Assembly (NCBI GenBank): GCA_002390745.1
Contig: DGQK01000053.1
Coordinates: 41,378-55,010 of the forward strand
Source of the DNA: Bacteroidetes bacterium UBA4416
GTDB lineage: Bacteria; Bacteroidota; Bacteroidia; B-17B0; Aurantibacillaceae
Length of the DNA: 13,633 nt
Direction: 5' to 3'
Made by a program: the position numbers and the translations under genes. The stretch's first letter is position 1, and each line of letters begins with the position of its first letter. Positions 1 through 8,400 of this stretch are shown here, piece by piece. The notes beneath the pieces were generated by a model that was not told the origin of the DNA, searched no databases, and worked only from the letters and a program-made list of their open reading frames with translations.

Positions 1-1
1 C

Positions 2-3000
2 GATGTGAGCGATGCGACCTTTACAATCACACCTGCACAGCCTATTTTGATCAGTCCTAACGGCGGAGAAGTATTGTACTCAGGCATGACGCATTATATT
101 ACATGGAACACGGCGACATTCTTCTCGAACGTTCGGTTGGAATACTCACTGAACAACGGCTCGACCTGGACGACGATCGTGGCCAACACGGGCAACAGCG
201 GAAGCTATGGCTGGAGTGTTCCGAATGTATCCAGCAACCAGTGCCTGGTGAGGGCGAGCAATACCTCGAGCCTGAGTGTGAGCGATGTGAGCAATACGAC
301 CTTTACGATCAAGCCGGCTGTGACCATCATTACGCCTAACGGCGATAATGGTGTAACCATCTGGGGTGGTTGTACGGTAACCTCCATTACGTTCGACCGC
401 TCGCCGGCCTGGAACAACTACCTGATCGAATACAGTATCAATAACGGCGCTACCTGGACAACGATTGCCACCAACTGGTCGGCAACTTCAAATCCGGCTA
501 CTTATAACTGGTCGATGCCGAATACGCCAAGCTCGCAGGTAAGGGTGCGTGTGACACCAACCTATGCCAGCACATACGGCGATCAGAGCGATAACGTATT
601 TACGATTACGAAACCGGTAACCATCATCCAGCCTAATTTTGGAGGGATCATGCAATCGGGCACAGTTTACCCGATCAAATGGACTTCCGACGGGATCTCC
701 AACATCTATGATATCTTCTATTCAACGAACGGAGGCTCTACTTACACCAATATTGTGATGGGTTACAATACCTCTATCAATACCTATTCGTGGACGGTAC
801 CCGCTGTTGTGTCCAATAATTGCAAGATCATTGTGCGCGACAATATCAATACCTGTAAGACCGATACGAGCGATCAGGCCTTCATCATTCAGTCTACGCC
901 TCCTGCTATTACGTTGCTGAATCCTAACGGGGGTGACACGCTCAAAGGTTGTTCGACTTATACGATCAACTGGACGGATGCCGTTCCGACAGGAACCTAT
1001 AATTTACACTATTCTGTGAACAGCGGCTCTACCTGGAATACGATCGTCAGCAATTACGTGACATCGTCCGACAATTATAACTGGGTCGTGCCCAATACAA
1101 TCGTGTCAAATAATGTGCTGGTAAGGGTTCAATCGGCCAGTACGCTGACGGTGCTCGACCTGAGTGACGCGCTTTTGACCATCGTGAACGGAAGCTTAAC
1201 AGCGACACCGGCGAGTACGGCCATTTGCGCGGGAACCCCTGTACAATTCAATGCCACGGGAGGTGTCAATTACAACTGGTTGCCTGCAACAGATCTCAAC
1301 GCATCGAACATTTCTAATCCCATCGCGACACCTTCTGCATCCACCATCTACACGGTTCAGTCGGTGAATGGATCCTGCATCCTGAGTAATACGGTGAATG
1401 TCACGGTATCCGGAAGCGGTGCGCCGGCGAGTGTAAGTATCACAGCCAACCCTTCCAGTTCAGTATGTCCGGGAACCACCATTACCTTCTCTGCCAGTCC
1501 GTTGAACGGAGGCATGAATCCTACGTATCAATGGATCGTAAATGGAGCAACGACCGGTATGACCTCGTCAACCTATACCAACAATACGCTCACGACAGGC
1601 GATGTGGTGCAATGCCTGATGACTTCAGGCTTGACCTGTGTGTCAAACAATCCGGCTTTATCAAATGGTATTACGATAAACACAGCATCCGGCCAAACAC
1701 CTTCTGTGATCGTCACGGCAGCGCCTTCCAATACAATCTGTCCCGGAACACTGGTGACCTTCTCGGCGAATCCATCCTATGGAGGAACAGCGCCGACATA
1801 CGTGTGGAAACTAAATGGGGCAACCGTAGCGACTACGCCTACTTATACCAATAACACATTAACAAACGGCAGTACGGTAACCGTGATCATGACTTCCAAT
1901 GCAGGTTGTGTAGCGACTGCCACCGCGGGTTCGTTACCAATGGTCATTACGGTGAATACCACTCCGGCTGTACCGGCATCTATTACCGGCAGCACGGTTG
2001 TTTGCGCGAATGGATCTTACACCTATGCGGCAGCTCCTGTTAGTGGTGCTACCGGCTATAACTGGACCCTGCCTTCAGGCTGGACGGGCACCAGCAACAG
2101 TAATACGATAGCGGTGACAAGCGCCACCAATGGCGGCGTGATCTCTGTTCAGGCGGTAAATGCCTGTGGTACGAGCGCGTCGAGGATACTATCTGTATCT
2201 GTAGGAGCGCCGACGGTGACGATTTCGGGACCTGCATCGGTTTGCTTTGGCTCTTCTGCAACCTTCACGGCAGGAGGCAGCGCTACGAGCTTCACCTGGA
2301 GCACCGCTCAAACCGGTTCGGTGATTACTGTTTCGCCGGCAATCACAAGTACTTATAGTGTTACGGGTGTAGATGCAGGCGGGTGCCAGAATACGGCAGT
2401 GAAAACCATTACGGTCACCGCGCTTCCGCTGGTAGCGGCAACGAGTCCGACGATCTGCGGAGGAGCTACCGCCACGGTAATGGCTTCGGGTGCTTCCACG
2501 TATACATGGAACACAGGAGCTACGGGAGCAAACCTGGTAGTGACACCTTCTTCCACAACCCTTTACACGGTAACAGGAACCTCGGCTGCCGGTTGCGTAA
2601 ATACGATGACTACATCGGTGACAGTAACGCCTGGCCCTGTGATTGCTGTCAGCAATGCAACGGTTTGTTCCGGAACATCAACGGTGCTGATTGCTTCGGG
2701 TGTGACAACTTATACCTGGAATACAGGCACTACTACTCCTACCTTATCCGTATTGCCTTCCACAACCACTGCTTATACGGTGAGCGGGGGAAATCCGGGC
2801 TGTTCAAGCATTGCCACGAAAGTGGTCACTGTCACCGTAAACGCCCTGCCAACTGTCGGCATTACAGGGACAGCAAGCCTTTGTGCAGGCCAGGGCACGG
2901 TGCTTACAGCTACAGGAACAGCCTCATCTTACGTTTGGGGAATGGGAGAAACCACAGCCAGCATCAGCATTTTGCCAACAGTAACAACCACTTACACTGT

Positions 3001-5245
3001 GACGGGAATGCATGCGAATGGTTGCAGCAGCAATGCCACAAAAACAGTAACGGTTAACGCCCTGCCTACGGTAGCAGCAACCAGCCCGACGATTTGCGGG
3101 GGATCTACCGCCACGGTAACGGCTTCGGGAGCTTCCACGTATACATGGAGCACAGGCGCTACAGGAGCCAGCCTGGTGGTAAGCCCTTCAGCTTCTACAA
3201 ACTATACCGTAACCGGAACATCCGCCACGGGATGTGCCAACACCGCGACAACGGCTGTGACCGTAGGTGCGGCACCATCTATTGCCCTGAATACATCAAC
3301 CGTATGTGCCGGAACATCCGCCACGCTGACTGCTTCGGGTGTAAGCACGTATACCTGGAACACTGGAGCAACAGGCTCATCCATTATCGTAACGCCTGCT
3401 TCCACAACGGTATACACCGTGAGTGGAAACCTCTCGGGATGCAGCACAACTGCGGTTAAAACCACCACGGTAACGGTGAATGCTCTGCCGCTCATGACGA
3501 TCACAGCCGCTAACACAGCTATCTGCAGTGGACAAAGCACAACACTCACCTTAACAGGAAGTGCCACCAATTATACATGGAGCACAGGACAAACCACACC
3601 AGCCATCAGCGTGACGCCGGCCACGACAACTACGTATAGCGTCAGCGGCACCAATGCCAATGGTTGCAGTAATACAGCCCTGGCAACGGTCACCGTCAAT
3701 GCTTTGCCAACCGTGTCGGTTCCTTCGGCAAGTGTGTGCCTTGGCGGAACAGTTAGCCTCACTGCCTCAGGGGCATCGACCTATACCTGGAATACCGGGG
3801 CCACAGGCGCCGGCTTAAATGTTAATCCATCAAGCGCTACGGTTTATACCGTAACAGGAACTTCTGTTTCGGGATGTGTCAACAGCGCAACGGCACAGGT
3901 AACAGTGGGCGCTGCCCCGTCGATCACGGTGAACTCTGCCACGGTTTGCGCTGGCTCATCTGCTACATTGACAGCCGGTGGAGTAAACACCTATACCTGG
4001 AATACAACAACGACAGGTCCGAACCTGGTTGTAAGTCCGCTGGCAACGACGGTTTTCACCGTGAGTGGCAGCAGCGCCGGCTGCAATGTAGTAGCCGTGA
4101 ATACAGCTACTGTAACCGTTCATGCGTCGCCAACGATGGGCATCAGCGGTAATACATCGCTTTGCAACGGACAGTCCACCAATTTAACAGTGAATACAAC
4201 AGCGGTCAGCTATACCTGGAGCACGGGGCAAACAGGCTCAACGATTGTTGTACTACCCGGATCAACAACGGTTTACAGCGTGAGCGGACAGGGAAGCAAC
4301 GGATGCAGCGCTTCGGCTACCGCGACCGTCACCGTGAACCCGATCCCGACGGTAGGTGTGACGAATGCCACGATCTGTGCCGGTGGCAGTGCCACGCTGA
4401 CGGCCAATGGTGCTATCGCCTATACCTGGAATACAGGAGCCATAGGGGCAAGCTATGTAGTGTCGCCATCGGCGAATACCAGTTACACCGTGACCGGTAT
4501 GGGCACAGGCGGCTGTACAAATACAGCGGTAGCTTCGGTGGTTGTAACAGCCTCTCCAAGCTTAAGCGTGAATTCCGGCACGATCTGTTCGGGTAATGCG
4601 ATGACGCTTACGGCCAGTGGGGCCACAACGTATACCTGGAGCACGGGCCAGCAAACACCAGTCATTACGGTGTCTCCGGGCAGCAGCACACTTTACACTG
4701 TGACGGGCGAAATGCCGGGCTGTAATGTATACCCGAGCCAGACGGCGACAGTGATCGTGAACAACACGCCAACTGTAACGGCGATCAGCTCCGGTACGGT
4801 TCTCTGTGCCGGTGAAACGGCTACCCTGACAGCACTTGGCACTGCGACCTACAGCTGGAGTTCGGGACAAACAGGAAGCGTTGTGATCGTCGCTCCTTCA
4901 ACAAGCAGCAGCTATACCGTAACCGGGTCATCGCCGGAAGGCTGCCAGGACGAAGCAGTGATCAGTCTCAATGTAAATCCATGTACAGGAATTGTCGAAA
5001 ATGTGAACAAGCTGATAAACGTGGATGTGTACCCGAATCCGTTCACCGGAGTGTTTACGATCCGTTATGCGGAACAGCAGCATGATGAAGTCTGTATTCT
5101 GAACGCCCTGGGTGCTATCGTTTACCGGACATACTTAACCGGCGAGCTCACAGAGGTTGCCCTGCCATACGAAGCGGGAGGCATTTACTTTGTGCAGATC
5201 AAAACCAGGGATGGTGTGCTTACTCAGAAAATGGTGAAGGAATAA
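2..5245 (+). CDS. Giant T9SS-secreted multi-Ig-domain surface protein (5' partial)
   Basis: The reading frame is already open at base 2, with no start or signal peptide, so the 5' end lies outside the window. The GTG at position 5 is internal, because the first codons (DVSDATFTI) match the end of the repeat that recurs near 282-310. Order of modules: four Kre9/KNH-like Ig repeats (41-1186, each with a PNGG-like start, a G-S-T-W core and a final W-x-VP strand); an Ig/PKD-like module (1190-1418); two related Ig modules (about 1424-1960); a PKD-like module (about 1960-2205); one Ig domain (2210-2425); four three-domain Ig units (2426-4978); and a T9SS type A sorting domain (about 5012-5242, with the YPNPF motif and a final KMVKE). 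The family role is export across the outer membrane by the T9SS and surface attachment or release. A function as adhesin or matrix protein is inference; no catalytic domain is visible. It ends at TAA, followed by a terminator. A related gene follows 199 bp downstream. Confidence 0.93.
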   Translation, partial: DVSDATFTITPAQPILISPNGGEVLYSGMTHYITWNTATFFSNVRLEYSLNNGSTWTTIVANTGNSGSYGWSVPNVSSNQCLVRASNTSSLSVSDVSNTTFTIKPAVTIITPNGDNGVTIWGGCTVTSITFDRSPAWNNYLIEYSINNGATWTTIATNWSATSNPATYNWSMPNTPSSQVRVRVTPTYASTYGDQSDNVFTITKPVTIIQPNFGGIMQSGTVYPIKWTSDGISNIYDIFYSTNGGSTYTNIVMGYNTSINTYSWTVPAVVSNNCKIIVRDNINTCKTDTSDQAFIIQSTPPAITLLNPNGGDTLKGCSTYTINWTDAVPTGTYNLHYSVNSGSTWNTIVSNYVTSSDNYNWVVPNTIVSNNVLVRVQSASTLTVLDLSDALLTIVNGSLTATPASTAICAGTPVQFNATGGVNYNWLPATDLNASNISNPIATPSASTIYTVQSVNGSCILSNTVNVTVSGSGAPASVSITANPSSSVCPGTTITFSASPLNGGMNPTYQWIVNGATTGMTSSTYTNNTLTTGDVVQCLMTSGLTCVSNNPALSNGITINTASGQTPSVIVTAAPSNTICPGTLVTFSANPSYGGTAPTYVWKLNGATVATTPTYTNNTLTNGSTVTVIMTSNAGCVATATAGSLPMVITVNTTPAVPASITGSTVVCANGSYTYAAAPVSGATGYNWTLPSGWTGTSNSNTIAVTSATNGGVISVQAVNACGTSASRILSVSVGAPTVTISGPASVCFGSSATFTAGGSATSFTWSTAQTGSVITVSPAITSTYSVTGVDAGGCQNTAVKTITVTALPLVAATSPTICGGATATVMASGASTYTWNTGATGANLVVTPSSTTLYTVTGTSAAGCVNTMTTSVTVTPGPVIAVSNATVCSGTSTVLIASGVTTYTWNTGTTTPTLSVLPSTTTAYTVSGGNPGCSSIATKVVTVTVNALPTVGITGTASLCAGQGTVLTATGTASSYVWGMGETTASISILPTVTTTYTVTGMHANGCSSNATKTVTVNALPTVAATSPTICGGSTATVTASGASTYTWSTGATGASLVVSPSASTNYTVTGTSATGCANTATTAVTVGAAPSIALNTSTVCAGTSATLTASGVSTYTWNTGATGSSIIVTPASTTVYTVSGNLSGCSTTAVKTTTVTVNALPLMTITAANTAICSGQSTTLTLTGSATNYTWSTGQTTPAISVTPATTTTYSVSGTNANGCSNTALATVTVNALPTVSVPSASVCLGGTVSLTASGASTYTWNTGATGAGLNVNPSSATVYTVTGTSVSGCVNSATAQVTVGAAPSITVNSATVCAGSSATLTAGGVNTYTWNTTTTGPNLVVSPLATTVFTVSGSSAGCNVVAVNTATVTVHASPTMGISGNTSLCNGQSTNLTVNTTAVSYTWSTGQTGSTIVVLPGSTTVYSVSGQGSNGCSASATATVTVNPIPTVGVTNATICAGGSATLTANGAIAYTWNTGAIGASYVVSPSANTSYTVTGMGTGGCTNTAVASVVVTASPSLSVNSGTICSGNAMTLTASGATTYTWSTGQQTPVITVSPGSSTLYTVTGEMPGCNVYPSQTATVIVNNTPTVTAISSGTVLCAGETATLTALGTATYSWSSGQTGSVVIVAPSTSSSYTVTGSSPEGCQDEAVISLNVNPCTGIVENVNKLINVDVYPNPFTGVFTIRYAEQQHDEVCILNALGAIVYRTYLTGELTEVALPYEAGGIYFVQIKTRDGVLTQKMVKE
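41..1186 (+). repeat. Four tandem Kre9/KNH-like Ig repeats in the head of the first protein
   Basis: Four units of about 90-100 aa start at about 41, 311, 611 and 899. Each opens with a short hydrophobic strand and a PNGG, PNGD or PNFGG motif, continues with an I-T/K-W strand and an S-x-N-x-G-S/A-T-W turn, and closes with a W-x-VP strand followed by a V-R-V/A strand. The first 40 bases encode the end of an earlier copy, so the array continues upstream. The domain name comes from remembered family patterns. DNA identity between copies is modest, so the duplications are old. Confidence 0.75.
2426..4978 (+). repeat. Higher-order repeat: four tandem three-domain Ig units (stalk of first protein)
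   Basis: Four tandem units of 639, 642, 639 and 633 bp start at 2426, 3065, 3707 and 4346. Each encodes three Ig-like domains of about 70 aa that differ from one another, called A, B and C here. A domains carry a TSAxGC-like end. B domains end in xxGC followed by an insertion and a doubled T-V strand. C domains end in HANGC or NANGC, or similar. Nearly every domain has a Cys in the VCAG/ICSG strand, a TYTW-[NS]-TG strand, a Y-x-V-x-G strand and a GC, which predicts one disulfide per domain. A lone related domain precedes the array (2210-2425). Confidence 0.85.
4871..5245 (+). repeat. Duplicated C-terminal tail, copy 1
   Basis: This 375-bp segment aligns without gaps to 9099-9473, with 25 mismatches in my hand alignment. 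It covers the end of the last Ig domain, the linker and the whole T9SS sorting domain through the stop codon. Identity drops sharply just upstream of 4871, although the encoded domains remain homologous. Confidence 0.9.
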
Positions 5246-5272
5246 GAAAATCCAAAACCGGATGTGATAAGG

Positions 5273-5309
5273 GCCCTGTTCTGCGAATCTGCGGGACAGG
5301 GCTTTTTTT
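5273..5309 (+). terminator. Rho-independent terminator of the first T9SS gene
   Basis: A 12-bp stem (5273-5284 with 5291-5302, including two G-T pairs) closes a 6-base loop and is followed directly by seven T residues (5303-5309). It lies 28 bases after the TAA stop, so the two surface-protein genes are probably transcribed separately. Confidence 0.9.
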
Positions 5310-5348
5310 GTCAACGAATAATCATCAGGAAGCTACGTATGTATGTCA

Positions 5349-5368
5349 GATTTGCTTGTTTACAAATC
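5349..5368. promoter_or_regulatory. Short inverted repeat upstream of the second T9SS gene
   Basis: GATTTG and CAAATC flank an 8-base spacer in the 135-bp leader between the terminator and the start of the second gene. It could be an operator half-site pair or a chance palindrome. It has no T-tract, so it is not a terminator. Confidence 0.25.
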
Positions 5369-5411
5369 GGCTGAGCGATGAACAAGCCAAAGATTTAATT
5401 TAGGCCAAAAA

Positions 5412-5419
5412 TACGTTTA
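5412..5419 (+). promoter_or_regulatory. Weak candidate -7 element for the second T9SS gene
   Basis: TACGTTTA matches the Bacteroidota -7 consensus TAnnTTTG except for the last base, and sits 25 bases before the ATG at 5445. I see no TTG-type -33 element at the expected distance, so the assignment is weak. No Shine-Dalgarno sequence is evident; the A-rich stretch before the ATG is usual for this phylum. Confidence 0.25.
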
Positions 5420-5444
5420 AAGCAACTATCGCAAAATCGGAAAC

Positions 5445-8400
5445 ATGATGAACAAGATATCTCAATTTATGCTGGTGAGCGCATGCCTGTTCGGGCTGAG
5501 CACATTTGCTATTCCCGGAAGAGAGAAGCCTTCGCCGGCTATAGCCGGAAAATCGTCAGGTATTTGTTTTACAGAAAATAAAGGCCAGGTGCATGACCAG
5601 AACAACCTCCTTCGCCCTGATGTACTGTTCAGTGGCTCTACTGGTCAGATGGCTTTTCATCTTCGTCAAACAGGTATCAGTTATCAGTTGAGCAAAGTAA
5701 ATGGCATGAATGAAAAAGCGTCAAAATTGCCGCTGCCAAACGAGACAGAAGAAAGAACAATTTACCGTGTGGATATTGATTGGGTGAATGCCAATCCAAA
5801 ATCCACTGTGAAAACGGAGCATGCCCGTCCGGGAGTGGAACATTATTGCCAGGGCGCTCCCATTACAGAGGTAACCGGTGTGAGAAGTTTTGGCAGTGTT
5901 ACTTACGAAAATCTCTATCCGGGTATCAGCTTAACATGGTATGAGAAAAATGGAAGTTTAAAATATGATTACCTGGTAGCTGCCGGTGCCGATTACGGAC
6001 AGATACAGTTGCTTGTTGGAGGAGCTGAAAGCCTGCGGATCAACCAATCGGGCGAAGCAGAGATACACACCCCGTTGGGGACTATTACAGAGCACGCGCC
6101 CCTGGTGACACAGAATGGAAAGGTGTTGCCGTCGCGCTGGGTGTTGAAGGGAAAGACCTTGAGCTTTGCGATCGACGGTGTGGATCCGGCACAGCCAATG
6201 GTTATTGATCCGGCTGTATATGCCTGGGTTACCTATTATGGGGGAAGCAATGGAGAAGATACATATGCCTGCAAAACAGACAATGCCGGTAATGTTTATT
6301 TTGCCGGAGAAACAAGAAGTACGACTGCAATTGCCACTTCCGGTGCTTATCAAACGACTCTTAGCTCAGCCACAGATGCCTACCTGGCTAAGTTTACTTC
6401 TGGCGGTGTGCGCCTTTGGGCAACGTATTATGGAGCCGGTAGTAATGAAAGCGCTTATGGATGTGATGTAGATGCTTCAAACAATGTCTATATGGCGGGC
6501 AGGAATCAATCCGGAGCGATCTTGTTTAAGTTTAATGCAAATGGCTTACATCAATGGCATGTGAGTATGGGAAGCTCGTCATATGATTTTGGAAGAGCCT
6601 GCGCGACCGATGCCAGCGGCAATGTATACCTTTCCGGTGAAACTACTGCAACATCAGGTATTGCTACACCCGGAAGCCATCAGACGGTATTCGGTGGCGG
6701 TACCAATTCAGACGCTTTTCTTGCAAAATATGACGGGAACGGAAATCTGTTGTGGGCTACTTATTATGGTGGCAATAACGAAGATTTCGGATACGGTTGC
6801 GATACGGACCCTTCCGGAAATGTCTATCTTGCAGGGGCCACCAGGTCTGCCAGCGGCATTTCTACCTCAGGCAGCCATCAGGCTACTATGGGAGCTTCTT
6901 CCGGAGGGGCAAAGGATGCTTTCCTGGTTAAGTTCAATAGCAATGGTGTTCGGCAATGGGGAACTTATTATGGCGCAGCAGGTGACGATTATGGTTATGC
7001 CTGTACGATTGATCTTTACGGTAACATCTTCTTGGCGGGTACCACATCTTCTTCCAGTAATATAGCTACAGCTGGTAGTTACCAGGCAAGTCATGGAGGC
7101 ATTGCGGATGCCTACCTGGTTAAATTCACAACGTCGGGATCCCGGATCTGGGGAACGTATGTCGGGGGTGCAGATTATGATGAAGGTTTTGCCTGTACCA
7201 CAGATGGCAGTGGGAATGCCTATCTTGCAGGAAGGTATATTGTGGGAGGATCCAACGCCCAGGCTTTTGTTTATAAATTCCTGGCTTCCGGCTTATACCA
7301 GTGGGGCTATCTCTTCGGCTTGTCTCCGGGGGATGAACATTACAAAGCTGTGGCTGCTGATGCTACAGGTGCTGTATATGCGGCAGGATTCACAAATAGT
7401 GGTCTTCCGGCCTTATCCACCACCGGTAGCCATCAACCCGCCTATGGTGGAGGATACGATGCCCTGTTTGTAAAAATGCAGGATTGCAACGCCGTGAGCA
7501 CGACGCCTTTATCCGGTCTGACGGTTTGTAACGGAGCAGGTGCTGTTCTTTCTGCGGCGAGCAGCAGCAATACCATTACCTGGTATGCGACGTCTACGTC
7601 CACCGCTGTATTAGGCACAGGCAACACCTATACCACTCCGGCATTGAGCGCAGGAACTTATACCTATTACGCATCTTCAGATGCCTGCTTGCCGAATCAG
7701 CGCACTGCCATTACGGTTACAGCACAAAATGCCCCAACAGTTACTGCCAGTGGCGGCAATGTCTGCTCCGGCCAAAGTTTTACGATCTCTCCGTCGGGTG
7801 CGGTAAGCTATAGCTACAGCAGTGGTTCGGCTGTTGTGAGCCCCATAACGACGACAATATACACCGTCACAGGGAGCAATGCAGCCGGATGTGAAGGTAC
7901 CGCTACAGTTCAGGTAACGGTGAATGCCTTGCCGGTGATCAGCGTCACGAGTCCAACGACATGCAGCGGAGCAACTGCTACCCTGACAGCATCGGGCGCA
8001 TCAACGTATACCTGGAATACAGGCGCTAACGGTGCAAGCCTTGTGGTGGCGCCGGCATCAACGACGAATTATACGGTTACCGGAACTTCTTCTGCCGGCT
8101 GTGTCAACACAGCTACAGGCAGTGTGACGGTTGATGCTGCGCCGGTGATCAGTGTGAATGCAGCAACCGTATGTGCCGGAACATCTGTTACATTGACGGC
8201 GACTGGTGTTAGCACCTATACCTGGAATACAGGGGCGGGCGGATCCTCTCTGAGTGTAACTCCTGCGTCAACCACCACATATACCGTAAGCGGCAACCTG
8301 GCAGGATGTGCAACAACGGTGGCTGGCACAACAACGGTAACGGTGCTTGCCCTTCCGGTGTTGAATGTAAGCGCCGGCAACAGCATGATTTGCGAGGGGC

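Noticed and set aside
5..7. GTG at position 5 as the true start of the first gene
   Set aside because: The frame is open to the window edge, the preceding codon continues a repeat seen again near 282-310, and there is no signal peptide after it.
3202..3570. Antisense open frame of 122 codons opposite the Ig stalk
   Set aside because: It mirrors the Thr/Val-rich repeats of the sense strand, giving a low-complexity Val/Ala-rich translation; similar antisense frames recur at other repeat units.
2426..4978. Regular repeats as a possible CRISPR array
   Set aside because: The period is about 640 bp and the repeats translate in one continuous frame into Ig domains; there are no short identical repeats with unique spacers.
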